Source of the DNA: Pampus argenteus
Lineage: Eukaryota; Chordata; Actinopteri; Scombriformes; Stromateidae
Length of the DNA: 64,000 bases
NCBI GenBank assembly: GCA_036937835.1
Contig: CM072880.1
Coordinates: 15,396,001-15,460,000 of the forward strand
Direction: 5' to 3'
Every line of letters starts with the position of its first letter. The stretch's first letter is position 1. The notes beneath the pieces were generated by a model. The model was not told the DNA's origin and did not search any database. It worked only from the letters and a program-made list of their open reading frames with translations. Positions 33,432 through 46,200 of this stretch are shown here, piece after piece. Both the position numbers and the translations under genes were made by a program.

Positions 33432-34898
33432 ACATGCTGCGGTTACGTCAGGTGGACACAGTGACAGCCAGTGAGCTGAGGAACATGCAGGAAGTGCTGG
33501 TCAGCAAGGAGACGGAGGTGGTCCAATCAGAGAGCACCGCCAAGGGACTGACGACTGGTCGGTAACGCACAGAAACACGTTACCCCAGTAAATGACACCA
33601 AGTACGAAAAACACAAGACTAACTATCACTTCCTGTCTGTCAGAGTCCCAGCGGCTGCAGCAGGACCTGGAGAAGGTGCAGCAACTGGAGGGGAAGATCT
33701 CAGGTGAGCTGAGCAGCCTGAAGGAGCGCGTCGGCACCATGGAGTCTGAGCTGCACACCTACAGAGACCTGGACACCCTGAGACACGCAGCCGAGGAGAA
33801 GAAGAAGGTAAGAAATATAGAGATAAGCTATAGTAACCCAATCAGCTGTCTACCTCTGTTTAACCAGCTTCAGCCTCACTGGATCGGCCACAGTGAGGCT
33901 GAAGCTGGTTAAATGTGTGTTCTTGTGGTGCAGAGACTACAGGAGGAGCGCGTATCGCTGACTCAGCGCCAGGAGTCATTCAAGCAGCTGTTAGATGAGA
34001 TGAACCAGAAACACGAAGTTCTGAAGACCAAACTGCAAGAAAACGAGACTCATTCTCAGGTCAGTGTGTTTATGTGTTACATGTATATGTTACATATATA
34101 CATAATCAAGTTGTTATATGTTGTTATATGTTTCTCACTCAAACAATTTACACGTTTACATCCTCACTTCAAAACTCTATCATGTATTCATGTGGATAGA
34201 AAAATCTGCCAAATCATGACCACACTGAAACACATGTATATTCAACCAAAGAACAAGACAAACTGTCAGGAATAAAGCTTTGCTGCGTTACTACACTGCA
34301 GCAGCACTATATATATATATATACTACATCTGACCACAATATACACGTTTCTGACACGATCAATTACAGTCATTACAAAGCAACATATATGCAATGAAAT
34401 AGTGAGTGCAATAAAAAGATTCTCATCTGATACATTTTTTATTTGTGATAAACTTGACTGTTGAGTTTTGAAGACGTGGACTCAATGTGGACTACAATAC
34501 TCACTAGAATTGAATGATTTCCCATAATTTAAGATGATCACTTATAATATGTCATTAATCCAAATTATGCCAGGATTTTACAACCTTTTCTGCACATGCT
34601 GTTTTATGTTTTAGTTGTCCAACCTGGAGAGGAAATGGCAACACTTGGAGCAGAACAACTTTGTTATGAAAGAGTGTATCCTTCTAAAGTGTGATTCATT
34701 CCTAGGTGACAGATAGCTCAGTGAGGGTTGTGACTTGTTTTCTTTTGTTACACCAATGATCTTTCCTCAACTGCAGCGCCAGTCATTGCCTCTAAATCTC
34801 AGGAGAGCGACTTTGCCTCCATCGCCAAGAACGTCTCCCAACAAGTGGCCGAGTACAACAAGAGTCTCATAGAGTCCCTGCAAAACAACAGGAGTTAA
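22059..34898 (+). CDS. ift74: Intraflagellar transport protein 74 (19 coding exons)
   Basis: Coding exons: 22059-22187, 22399-22537, 22720-22768, 23077-23175, 23361-23421, 23797-23856, 24856-24917, 30880-31018, 31240-31302, 31530-31673, 32087-32127, 32319-32398, 32868-32921, 33081-33178, 33431-33557, 33644-33807, 33934-34059, 34615-34675, 34777-34898. They total 1818 nt, 605 residues, close to the roughly 600 of mammalian IFT74. Residues 1-90 are the basic, Pro/Ser/Gly-rich tail; the rest is nearly continuous coiled coil with family blocks SYYLGLLR, NQENSVYLSYEKRAE, LVDKLNTNTEMEE, LQENETHSQLSNLERKWQ. IFT74 pairs with IFT81 in the IFT-B core that carries tubulin and cargo into cilia. The eighth coding intron (24918-30879, about 6 kb) contains a Tc1 element and lrrc19 on the other strand. 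The exon 33431-33557 has an unusual (GT)43 acceptor, and the last intron looks U12-type. Confidence 0.97.
24165..24809. mobile_element. Non-autonomous Tc1/mariner-type element (645 bp)
   Basis: The left end CACTGTTAAAAAAATGAACG and the right end (reverse complement CACTACTCAAAAAAATAAAG) form imperfect terminal inverted repeats of about 32 bp, flanked by TA on both sides (24163-24164, 24810-24811). No transposase frame is inside. It sits in an ift74 intron. Confidence 0.75.
25013..26233 (-). mobile_element. Nearly intact Tc1-like transposon
   Basis: 29-bp terminal inverted repeats (25013-25041 and 26205-26233) carry CCGGCCACTTTATTAGGTAC and its complement, flanked by TA target duplications (25011-25012, 26234-26235). 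The 1221-bp length and one internal transposase on the minus strand are standard for Tc1. It is inserted in the 6-kb ift74 intron. Confidence 0.93.
25045..26085 (-). pseudogene. Tc1 transposase with a single in-frame stop
   Basis: The frame runs from MGKKGDLSDFERGMVVGARR at 26085 to GGPTRY at 25045, about 346 residues, the full length for the family. The N-terminal half has the paired helix-turn-helix domains (ISETADLLGFSRTTISRVY), the C-terminal half the DDE catalytic domain (WSDESRF, QQDNVPCHK, PDLNPIEHLW). Only a TGA at 25764-25762, between SERTVC and TLRQMG, breaks it; the context suggests decay of a CGA codon. A recently inactivated copy. Confidence 0.9.
26833..26865 (+). repeat. (TAGA)n microsatellite
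   Basis: About eight TAGA units within the large ift74 intron. Confidence 0.95.
27256..29039 (-). CDS. lrrc19: Leucine-rich repeat-containing protein 19 (nested in ift74)
   Basis: Coding exons on the minus strand: 29039-28938, 28780-28530, 28395-28284, 28081-27994, 27905-27702, 27605-27256. They total 1107 nt, 368 residues, against about 370 in mammals. Residues 1-27 are a signal peptide (MDRCWQHLPLLCMTAVVAMN). Leucine-rich repeats follow (LVELHLDDNRVTNV, LRVLSLSRNQI, LTELDLSHNLLTSLP), then a Cys-rich cap (NPWNCSCPLL ... TTCASP), a Thr-rich stalk with N-glycosylation sites and a membrane helix (about 262-284). The cytoplasmic tail IKGPSWYKLFHNYRHQRL with an acidic end matches the LRRC19 signature. 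LRRC19 is a type I membrane receptor of kidney and gut epithelium linked to NF-kB signalling. Its position inside an IFT74 intron on the opposite strand is the same as in mammals. The last intron (27701-27606) is 96 nt and free of stops, so retention would give a 400-residue form. Confidence 0.93.
30387..30462. repeat. AT/ATT simple repeat
   Basis: A TATATATTATTATATA-type run in the ift74 intron between lrrc19 and the next ift74 exon. The rest of 29121-30879 shows only AT-rich intronic sequence. Confidence 0.85.
32279..32318 (+). repeat. GT/GC repeat forming an ift74 splice acceptor
   Basis: An alternating GT run with a few GC dinucleotides ends in gtgttcag, the acceptor of the exon 32319-32398. 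Confidence 0.85.
33343..33430 (+). repeat. (GT)43 microsatellite reaching the ift74 acceptor AG
   Basis: Forty-three GT units end directly in the AG (33429-33430) that opens the exon 33431-33557. No separate polypyrimidine tract lies between repeat and exon. Confidence 0.95.
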
Positions 34899-35127
34899 AC
34901 ACACACACACACACCCAGACAAAGCTCCTTTTTAACACACCTCCCTCAATCTGAATCTCTTATTATCTCCTACACTAAATTCAACCTTTTCTCCATTTAT
35001 ATTGTAGTCAAACATGACTTTCTAATGTTTTTGCAGTGTTTTCAAGCTGTAGCCAAGTCTGCTGCAGTCCATGTCAGCAGGTTTCTGTAGATGTGTGAAT
35101 GTGTCTACAAAGTACACTGATCATTTA

Positions 35128-35133
35128 AATAAA
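35128..35133 (+). terminator. Poly(A) signal of ift74
   Basis: AATAAA lies about 230 nt past the TAA stop, in AT-rich sequence, and is the first good hexamer downstream. Confidence 0.7.
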
Positions 35134-35395
35134 GAGATTTGTATGAAGTCATGTACAACAAACATCAGCCAGTGTACAGACAGCTATTAATTATTTCTAA
35201 TTACTAATTCAATTAAATCTACTGTATTTTGTCTATTTATCCAACTATGAATCCAATAAATAACATTTTATTGTGTGAAATAGCAGTTTCCATTATTAAT
35301 GATATATTGACTATATAATATATATATTATATAATGTATATTGAATGATAATAAAACAGTTCAGAAAACACACAACTACATTAATATTTTTTATA

Positions 35396-35401
35396 TTTAT
35401 T
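35396..35401 (-). terminator. Candidate poly(A) signal of zcchc2
   Basis: AATAAA on the minus strand in an AT-rich block. If used, zcchc2 has a 3' UTR of about 2.87 kb and ends about 260 bp from ift74. Confidence 0.4.
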
Positions 35402-38261
35402 GCTTTTAATTACAGGAAAAAACAGATCAATTTGCATAAAATTCAAATTCCGCTCTAGAAATATATTTGACCTTTCCAGTACATAGATATCAAAGAGTAC
35501 AGTAAACATTACAACTGAGGGTGGCAGCAGTGACACCTTGCAAATGTACAGTACAGCATTTTGTTTTCTTCAAATCGTCAAGGTCAACAAAACTACACTT
35601 AAGTTGTCGGGTGCGTCCTCAGTATCTACACAGGACTGGTCCACATCACCAATGCTCACTGCTTGTGATCTTCTGACCCACTTCAAGTCTCAAATGAAAG
35701 GAAGAACTCTGTGGACATAAATTCAAACTGGAGACTGTCTGTCCTTTACAGATTTATGTCAAAAACTAAATGCATAGATTTTCACTGAACTAATACACTG
35801 ACAGTAGGTGGAGCTGACAAAATCAAGCAGAGCGTCTACAAAGCCCTGAAAACAACCGTAGAGCAGTCTGGGCATTACACATAAATGTACACACACACAC
35901 TCATACACACCCCAATGAGAAAAAAAACAAGTGGCCAAAGCATACAATACATCCAATATGATCACATTAATTATGAGACACTACAACAACAACTTTAAAA
36001 TGAGAACTGAGAGAAATGGCCGACGTACTGCCAGGAAACGGATGGCTTAGTAAGAAGTTTCTGCTATTTGTTTGTAATCTTCAGGGAGACAGATCCTTGT
36101 TACACTCAACTCAAAGTGCTACATTATGTTCGTTATCTTTGCACGTCGCACAGCTATTTATTAATACGAGAACTATTGAACTATTAGAACCTGACCGCCT
36201 CACACACTGCGACCATTCATCATTTTGAAACCGCTAATTGCTTCCAATCAAAGGTGGAAACACACTACAGGCAACCCAAGTGTTTATAGGTAGTATTAAG
36301 AGTTTATACGGGGATCTCAGTTCAGACAATGTTTTTAGGGGTGAAAATTGCTAATAATCAAAACTACAGATATTGACATGTATTTATTTGTTAAACTAAA
36401 CACTGTTTTCTTCTGTGACATTCTGCTGTCAAAGGAACCAGCGCTGAACAATTAGGTGGACACACAGCTGTCATAATAAACTCTACATAACATCAATGGA
36501 ACAATAAGTAGCCTTTAATGTCTGATCTGTTGGTCTATATGTGTCGACCTTTGATATTATCATCCACCAAATAGTTAAATGCTGTATCAGCAGAACTGAA
36601 CCTCACTGACGGATGAAGGCAAACGTGTTTGTACTGAATTATCCTGTATTACAAAAAGATTTTAAAAAATAAAATAAAAATCAAACCTTGAAATTCTAAA
36701 AGCGGCACTCTTAACACCAAACTAATATTCTTAAGGCCTCAGTATGCTCCACACAAATCGCTTGTGTGATCTTCCGATCATGTCCGACCAACATGTCCCA
36801 AAAAAACGTCATTTTCTGCGCCGTTATTCCCATTTGAACGATTCTCTACGACGACGTAAGAACGCTGTAAGAGCTAGATCCTTTCAAGTGAACTGAACCC
36901 AAGTCACCATCTGAAATCTTTTTTTTTTTTTCAGTGGTGAAATAAGGTCAGACAATCATTCACAGACAGATTGGTCTGTGTGTGCAGATGTCTAAAAGTA
37001 AGACAGGTGCAAAAGACAGAAGAAATGTGGAAGGCAGTAGGAAGCAGTGAAGGAAGCTATGATGGCAGGCTGTCAGTGTAGCCATATTAACAATTTAAAT
37101 GATGTGACCTAGTTCGTTTAAAGCATACTAAAGCCTTTAGCTACTTTCCAGCCGTAGATAAAAATGTCACGTTCCGGTTTTGAAGTGTATGTATTCTCTA
37201 ATGTGCTCAATGAATTTAGTAGGTTTTGGGGTGTGTATATGTAGCACTGAAATGTCTGGAACAGTGGGATGAGGAAATGATTTGCTCTTCGGTTGTACTT
37301 ATACAGTATCTGCAGTTTGATTCACAACACTGAGAAGTCTCACTCACTCTGACATGTTAGCCATAAAAAAAGCCGGTTCACACCTGAAACACTTCAGTCT
37401 ACTAAAACAGTCCAAATGGGTTTTGTTCTGATCACTTTTGCTCCTTCGTGTTAATTTTGCAGATGACGATAAGAATGTGTTTGGCTGTAGTGAGGACTGT
37501 TTTAGTGCACTTGTGTTCCTGCTTCGCTTTTAGTGCACATCACCAAGTAAAAGATCTTTTAAAAAACGGAAAAACATAAAAAAAAAGAAAAAAAAAAAGC
37601 AGCAATTATCATCCAACATAACATACATCAAGTGGTAAAACAGTCGGATTCCTAAAATGAAAAGGTGTACATTCAAAACCCTTACAGCAAGATAAAAAAA
37701 TGAATAAACATAAAATCCACTTTGTTTACATTACTTTTGTGTTGAAAACTGCTGCTAATTCTCAGACAATAAAATCCTAAATGAACAGTAATAATGAGGA
37801 AAAAGCATAAATACACCGTTTTAGAAATAAGTGTTTAAGAACTTTTTTTTTTTCCTTTCTTTTTTTTAGTTGAGATTAGTCTCCACTTTAAAAACAAAAC
37901 AAATCCTCAAAAAAAAAATCTCTGATCTTCCTAATAATTAAGTAATAAGTTAAAATGTTCCAACCCTCAGTGCAAAAATGTGAAAAACAAACTGAAAGGG
38001 AAGGGGGCCGGGAGTCACGAGGACTGTTTGTGTGCGTGAGACAGTGAAATCATCTCCATGGGAACAAGATTTTCTCAGGCACAAGTACTTAGGCTTTGTC
38101 CACTGAGCTGTTGGCAGGTCACTCTTTCTTTGAGAATGGTTTTTTTTTGTTTGTTTGTTTCTGTTTGCTTTTTCCTGAAGTATACAGAAGCGTCACAGCG
38201 CTGCTCACACATAGTGCCTGGGAAGAGCGGAGGAACCTTCATCTGTTCTTCTTCTTCTTCT
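35402..38261 (-). other. Probable zcchc2 3' UTR
   Basis: Between the zcchc2 stop and the candidate poly(A) signal there is no conserved reading frame. The sequence is AT-rich with homopolymer runs (about 36920, 37590, 37850). Small open frames here have no splice or homology support. Confidence 0.5.
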
Positions 38262-41200
38262 TCAGTCAGCGTTATCAAGTGCTTCTGAAATGTGGGAGGC
38301 TGCGTACTTTAGCCGGAAGCCACCTGCAATGAGAACACCAACGAGCACCCACGTGAACACATACAAAGATGCATCCAAACACACAAAGGATCTTGGATCA
38401 GTGTATAGTTGAAGAAATGATGAGTCTGAACATTATTAAAAGGTCAGTGGCTTTTGTTAATGTACACATTTCTGCTCACCAAGTGGCAGAGTTTTCGATT
38501 TTTACCTTCACTTCTCTCTTTTGTTTTTGCAGATGAGGAAGTTAATAGATGTGCATTTACTTAAACTAACATGGTAGTCTTCATCAGTGAAGCATCTCAT
38601 GTGTAAACTGAAGCATACTGTTTAAAAGCCCTTCAGATAAAGCAGGAATCTCATCGGACTTATGCAGCTTGCCACACACGACAGCTTTATTATCCAATAT
38701 AAGTGTTTTCAGACAGTATGTTTCAGTTTTTGGGGAGCGAAGAAGCTACGAGCATGAAGACTAACGGGTTAACTTCCTCCCCCTCTATCAGTTATGAGCA
38801 CCGCACAGCTGCTTCGCTAAACTTTTCAATGAAAAGCTTCCGGGAGTGTCTCTCGCGCGGTGGATGAGACAGTCCCCCAAAAAGGGTTAGGACAAGGACA
38901 AGTGTCTGCACCACCTGCAGGCAAAGAGTTAACAGGTGCAGTTATTTTCTATTGTTAGGACTTCATAGAAAACACACACGAAACAGCAGCCGCAGAGATG
39001 AAAGCTCTACTTGTAACAGTATGTTTAGCTATTCAGCTATGACTTTAATTGACTGTAGGAGGCGACACTGACATATCTACAACCGCCGCTGCCAGCGCTC
39101 TCATTTTCCTCCGGCTGGAGCAGGCTGGCAGGTATGGAACTGCTCTGAAGGCTGAGCAGCGGCCCCGTGTGGAGAACCTGAACACCTGGGAGTTTTCAGT
39201 TTGTGAACGAGTTTCCTTGAGCCTACACATCGGGGTTTTTTGTTTTTTTTTGCTTAGTTTTGCTCGTTGCTACAGGCGCACTACAAGCAGGGGTGTAAGT
39301 CAGTGTAGTTTCCAATTGGTAATGAAATGTTGATACCTGTCTTATTCTACCCTTACACTTTAAGGTTGTTTGTGCAGTCGGTTCAGATTACATTCTGACT
39401 CCTACCACACTGCAATACAGGTGTCTTTGAGACTTGAATTTTCAAGCCTCTTACTTCTGTTATTTGGTACAAATATGAATCCGCCAGAGCTGAAATAAAG
39501 CACCTCAAAATATACTGGGTGAGACTGGGCCCTAACTTTTCATAGTCTGAGCTGAGTGTTGGACTTGACTGCTCGGGGGTTGTGGGGCAGAAACACTAAG
39601 GGGTCCTCTGTCTCCCCCTGCTCCGTGTAGCTGCGTTACCTTGCTGTGTGGAGTCTATGCAGGGTTGGTTGCAGTCATGAGCGTAGTGTCCGCTCACACC
39701 ACAGTTATAACAGGACACGTTGCCGTTCTTCTTATTGACCCCGCCGCCCCCCAGCGTAGCAGAGGGCAGCATCCCCAGAGGATTCGGGTACACGTGCTGG
39801 TAGACACGCTGGCAGAACGACGCCGCCGGCGTCATCTGCTGCTGGATGTTGTAGTTTGCGCCCAGCATGTGTGACGGTACGTCTGCGTGGCTGTGCGGGT
39901 GAGTGTGAAGGGGGCCGTAAGGGGGCGGGTGGCCAGGAGGTGGAGCAGTAGGGAAAAAGGGGGGCAGAGTGGCAGCACCATTGGCCTGGTGAGGAGGTTG
40001 GGCCTGGGTGAGGTAGCTGTTACTGCACAGGCTTGTGAGCTGGAAGAGAGGTGGTGGAACATTGAACACCTGGCGTGCTGCTGCTGCCGCCATCTGGTGG
40101 GTGGGGAAGAACAAGGGCGTTTGGCAGCCGCTGACGCTGTTGTTGCTGCTGCCTCGACCGCCGCAGTTGTTGTGACAGCCGCAAGTCCCACAGCCCATTG
40201 GTTGCTGCTGCTGCTGCTGCTGCTGTAGTGGTTGTGGCGGTGTCGGCTGCTGGGGGGCAACCTGTTGCTGCTGGGTTTGCTGAAGAGTAACATGGTTGCC
40301 AGGGGCACTTCCACAGGAAGCGCTGCTGTTGCTGTAAGATATACAGTCGCTATGTGCTGTGCTGTGAGTAAGCGCTGGGCTGGGGCTGGGGGCAGGTCCA
40401 GGGGTGTGTGTGGGCACAGCTGGAGGAACAGCTGCTTGTAAATGTCCCGGAGATGGCGCTACTCCAGTGACTGCAGGTGCTCCTACAGTGGGCATGACGG
40501 AGGTTGGGACAGGGGGCATGGTGTAGGGAGAAGGCAGGCCAGACGGCAACGATAAGCAAGGGTGCTTGGTGTGTGAAGTCTCCACTAGTGGCAGGGAGGA
40601 GGCCAGGCCTGAGCTGACGCTGGTGGGGTCTTGGCAGGGCAGAGACGGCTGAGGAGGAGAGGAGTAGGACGAGGGGCCAGGAGACATGACACTGATGGCT
40701 CTTATAGCGGCCTGTGGGACAGCAGGAGTAGAACCGCTCCCTGACGCTCCATCAGGGCCACCTTGGCTGTGAGACAAAGCTGTTTTGAACCTCTGAACCA
40801 GAGGCTGGACTGCAGGACTTCCTGCAGGGTGGAGTCCCATAGCTGAAATCCCAAAGGTTGGGAGCATGTCCCTTTTCTCTGGCTCTCCCACCATTCCGGG
40901 GCCTAACACGGATGGAGGCACTAGGGGCATCTGCATCATCAGTGGCCCAGAAGAAGGCTTCCCATCGGGGACGATGCTTTGGCTGGGAGGCGGGACCAGC
41001 GGAAGTGGAGGGTCAGTGGCCCCGTTGGGGAGCACATAGGGCAGAGAAGGCATGAAGGAGAGAGGGGGGAAGTCTTTGCTGGTCTCTGGGCAGGGGTGCT
41101 CCATATGGGCCTGGTGACTTTTGGGAGGATGGAAAGAGGAGACCTCCCCCACCACAGAGGGAACAGTCTGGTGAGGAAAGAACATGTCGGGGCCCGGACC

Positions 41201-43138
41201 TTTGCTGGAGTCATCAGAGTGGCTGTCAGTATCTAGAAGAAGTTACATAAGAACAGGATCAGTCCAGGTTCCTCCATCATCTTTTGTGACAATACAAAAA
41301 AAAAGTTGCACTGTACATATTTTGTTAAAATTGATTAAAGAACTGAATCTGACTGTCTGGTGTCAGTTGTAAAAATGTCTTAAATGTTTTTCTCTTTTAA
41401 ATTAGCAATAACAACAAAAAGGAGATAAAACTCCAATCAGTCCAATCAGTGACTGCACTCTGGCTTAGAAATGTCTGGACTCGAGAAGCTGCTGTTCAAC
41501 TTCCTGCTTTTGTGTCAGACAAACTGCCAACTGGACAGATTAAGTCATTTAGTGTAAACTGACATGTGGAATAACTGAATTACCAGAATAATTTACTAAA
41601 TCAGCAGCTAAACCCAATCAGAATGGAGTAACTAGCTAAACTCCTGCTAAAGGTAACCGATTTAGTAGATCTCATAGGTGTTGACTAGTGGAATTACATG
41701 TGGGGTATGATGTAGAAAAACACAGACACATTTGATACCCGTAAAACAATCAAAAACTAAAGTTTACTTTCTTAAAATAAAAAAATGTGTTCAGATGGAG
41801 AAGGAAGAACATTTACTTTTCCTTCCTTCAGATTATATAAAGGCAGAGTGCGTAGTAACCACATTTTTCTGGCAGTAAAACAATCAGCTTTTCCAACCTT
41901 TTATATTTGTAGTGTAAGTGTTCCTCTACTCTCTGCCTTTGTAAGGAAGAATACAAGGACACATGTAGCCAAACACCCACACAGCATGGCAGTCACTGCT
42001 GCAATACAACAAGTGTTCTATGTACAAAGTGTACGTACAGCATATTTTACCTTTGTTGTTGTCGTCCTCACTGTCCAGGCTCTCTGGTCCTCTGTGTTGA
42101 GGGCTGGATGGAGAGCTGTAGCTCTCTGATGATGTTTCCCCAAAGGTATCTGGGCCAGAACCCCCACCTGCAACAACATCTGTGTTACACCACAAATCCA
42201 TCTAAAAAGGGAGAACTTGTTTCCCTTCCGAGAAAAGCACATGTTCAAAGTATGTGTTGTTCACATGAAGCCAGAATACTGTGCTGCAGTATTTAAGGTA
42301 AAATAAGGTTTTAGATATAAACGTATGTAAATATGGAGAAGACGTCCCATACAATACATTTATTCAATGACTCTCTGTGCAAAAAGTAATAGCAATCCCA
42401 CTTATGTAGATAAGGTTAGGAACTTTATAATATACTCAAATACATCTAGAGGAAAAGTTCTCTTATGTTGGTATAAACACAATTAAAATAGAATTTTACA
42501 TCCAGAAATATAAATTAGGAAAAGTCAGGATAACAGACACGTGACAACAGATACCTACCTTTCCTCTGAGGGGGCAGGGCTGCTACCAAACTACCATTAG
42601 TCACGTAGGCAGCTGCCTTCACCTTCCCCTTGTCTCTGAATAAAGACAGAGACAGAGAGGTCAACAGACAGGGACTTACTTTAAAACATGTATTGCTACT
42701 GACATCTGTGTGATTAGCATGAGTCTCTGGTGCAGGTATCTGCAGTGGGGCTGACCTACCTGTCTGTGGGCAGGACCCTGCTCTTGGTTTTAGTGACCGG
42801 GTGGCTTCTCTTCTCACTCTCCTGGTGCTACGTGGAGAACAACGAGTCAGAACGTCACGAGTTTCGTCCAAAACCTTCACAACACTCTTATTCTTATGTT
42901 CTCAGTACGTCTGATAGAGGGACTTTTGGCTTTAATGAGGCGCTACGCAGTTATAAAATGACCACAATACAACTACTACTAAACAAACCAAGTAAACAAA
43001 GCTACGTAAAATATGCTGGAAGATACTTTATTACAAGCAGAAAACCTCACAGGTCTAGAAGGACGAAACAAAGTCAGGACAAGAACAACAAACAAGTGAG
43101 GAATAGTTGTGACCAGCAGCACCGAGGCAGCACCGAGG

Positions 43139-43213
<75 letters not shown>

Positions 43214-46200
43214 TGAGTGAGAGAGAGAGCGAGTGAGAGAGTGAGAGAGAGAGTGAGTGAGATAGAGAGAGAAGGAGGGGTATGCTTTGTCAGCAGAGTG
43301 CTGTCCCTCTCTCTTTCACTCACACACACACACACACACACACAGACACACACAGACACACACAGACACACACACACACACACACACAGTCTTGACCTAC
43401 ATCAGTGAGATTAGCGGTGAGTACTCCCATTCACGTGGCAGTGTGTGTCAGATCCACACACGCACACACACACACACACACACGCCTATAATCATTAACT
43501 GGTGTCCATGGGAATGTCCTGAACTGTAAGCTGTGAGTGCAGTGAGTTAATCATTGGAGGAATCCTGCTCCAACACCATGGAAACCAGCAAACTCTAAAA
43601 GTTCAACATACATTTGTTGCTTTTTTTTTTTTTTTTTAATTAACATTTATATTTGTTATACATGTTAACGGTTATATAAATATGTGACATTATGAGATAA
43701 GTGAACACTTTAAATAGATTGAGTGGTGTAGGAGTCAGGGTTGAGGTGGTTAAATTATTAAAGGTATTGTAGTTTTCCTAATATAATATTAATAATTATA
43801 GTAATAAAATGCCCTACATGTAGATTATTAGCTACAAAAGCATAAAATCAATTGACGATGACAATTCATTTCCTCCTATGAATGAATGAATTCTTTTATG
43901 TAGTTCAATGCTGTAACTGTCATGTGACAGGCTTCCAGCTCTCACCTGTTCAGCCTCCTGGCTGCTCCTCAGTGTGCAGCCCTTCTTCCTCCTCTCTGCT
44001 GGACCATTTAGCTCTGCAGTGTGGCCCCCCCTCCGACTGTCACCCTGGGGGCCTTTGGCACTAGAGAGGCTTGGCATAGAGGAGAGGAAGTGTTTGGTAA
44101 ATTGTACTAAAAGGACATGAAGGGTCTCTGAAATCCACAGACAGACAGTCTACTCACCCTTGACACGGACTCTTGGTCCCATGCTTCTTCTTGTGTCCCT
44201 GAACATACGACTCTAAATCTGAAAAGACAGCAAGTCAGATTCCAGGATGCTGGAACTAAAAATCACAGTCACTGCTGTGAAATCAGTTTCAGATGCTCAA
44301 CTCTGTGATAAGGAAAATGATTTGGGACAAAGCTGTCATCATATGAGCATCACTATCCCTCCTCAGGACTGATACACTCTGCTTCTATCGTAAACCCACT
44401 GACACTTGAGCAACTTGTGTTAAAGCAGCAGTTCAAGTGAGGTATTAATGTATGTATACAGTGTCATATTTCATATGTCATTGTTCGAGTCTTTTGGTGA
44501 TTATGTGAAGACATAAAAAGCAAAAGAGGAATAAAGCAAGAAAATAACACGTGCAGCTTTTGTTTTTACAAGCAGCGTTTTTAGTATGATGCATGAAAGA
44601 CACACATCATCTCACACTGTGTTATCACAGTTTCCTCTGACTATGATCGAGCTCATTGTGAAGCCATTCATGACAATTCTCCATAAATAAAGGTGAAACT
44701 GATTTTATGTTGTATTGTTTCAGCCTTTTTTACCACGCTGTACGTTCCTTATATACCACACATACAATGCAAACAGCCTGCTTAAAGATGGCGCTTGTTT
44801 AAAGTCAAACATCTAACCCTAAAAATAGCAAGTAATCAGCTCCCATTAGGAGTAACAGTAATGAAGCTAACGCTAACACTCACAGAATCTTCTGGCATTA
44901 ACAATTCTGGTGCAAGTATGAGCCAGGCCAAGGCTGTGATTACTGCTGGCTGCGCTGAACGCGGTCCAGCACATGATCAGGCAAATATAGCCGTGAAATA
45001 TGAGGATTTGAAACACAGCCTTTTGCAAACGACCTCCAAAAATAAACACAAGTTAGCTTTTCATGTCAGCTACGTAGGCAGACGCTCCTCGCTTTGTCTG
45101 TGTGCACGGTTCGCTGATTATATGTGAGCTTCTTTTGATGCTCTGCTCTCTACAGAAGCAGACGCTTGGATCACTCTGGGACGTGAGTTGTAGACGTGCA
45201 TGTCCTCTCACCTTCCTCCTGACTGGAGGCATCAGAGCAGTCTCCTTGGTAGGCCTTTCCCAGCTGGCAGTTGCCTGTAGAGAGAAAGATCATTGTGCTC
45301 AGTGAAAGCTGTTGCTGTAGATGTATGACCGTCCAGGTTCTTTCGCTCTTTGACATCTGATCGAACTGCTTTGGATTACGGCACATCCAGTAACGGGTAA
45401 ATATATGAAGCAAGTAGGATGCAGTTTGACTGAATAAAAGAGTACATTTTAGCAGTATTAGTCACAGTGTGAGATCATAAACGCATAACTCGCAGGCTGC
45501 TGTAATAACTTTAGTCTCCCAGTTAATAAGCATGAAGTACTTTTTCCCTCTGGATCAATCTGTTCTTGTGTTTGAAGTGATGCATATGAATATGCAGAAA
45601 CAATGCAAATAAGAGCCTCCAGAATGCATGTCAACAACAGTCCGAGCACATACACCAGCTTCAGGTATTAATAATATTATTAAGAAACTAAACTGTACAC
45701 TTATATTTAACTAAGCACCAGTGAGAGATGCAACAGCATTGCTTTCTACATACGGTGTGTATGTAGCATCTCCATCTTCAACAACAATGTAACTGTAAAA
45801 CATGCCCACTAGGGACACCCGGACATCGACTCCGCTCATACTTACATAGCAGCTGAAGATACGTAGTGTTGAATTAATATATATATTAATATTAATATAT
45901 GTATTTGGCACATTGAAATAACCATAATAACTGTAATAATAATAACAATAATAATAATGATAGGTGTAACCTTCTGACTCAAGATCCTGGTTCAAAACTA
46001 TTAAGGAGATCAGCCACTTGTAATTAGACAGTAAAGTTAAAGGGTGGAGCTTCTTCCATAATGAATGATCTGTGATGGAGTGGCGGCAAAATGTTTTGTA
46101 CACTACACAGCAGAGAGCTCAGTTTAACAGACGGGTTAATAATATTGTTGTGCTGTATGTATAACATACTGCAGCAGTGTTTTAACTGCTATTTCACAGA

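Noticed and set aside
40232..41236. Several open frames antisense to the large zcchc2 exon
   Set aside because: They shadow a GC-rich coding exon in other frames; no start, splice or domain support.
42979..43529. Long open frames on both strands in a zcchc2 intron
   Set aside because: They are translations of GA/CA dinucleotide repeats.
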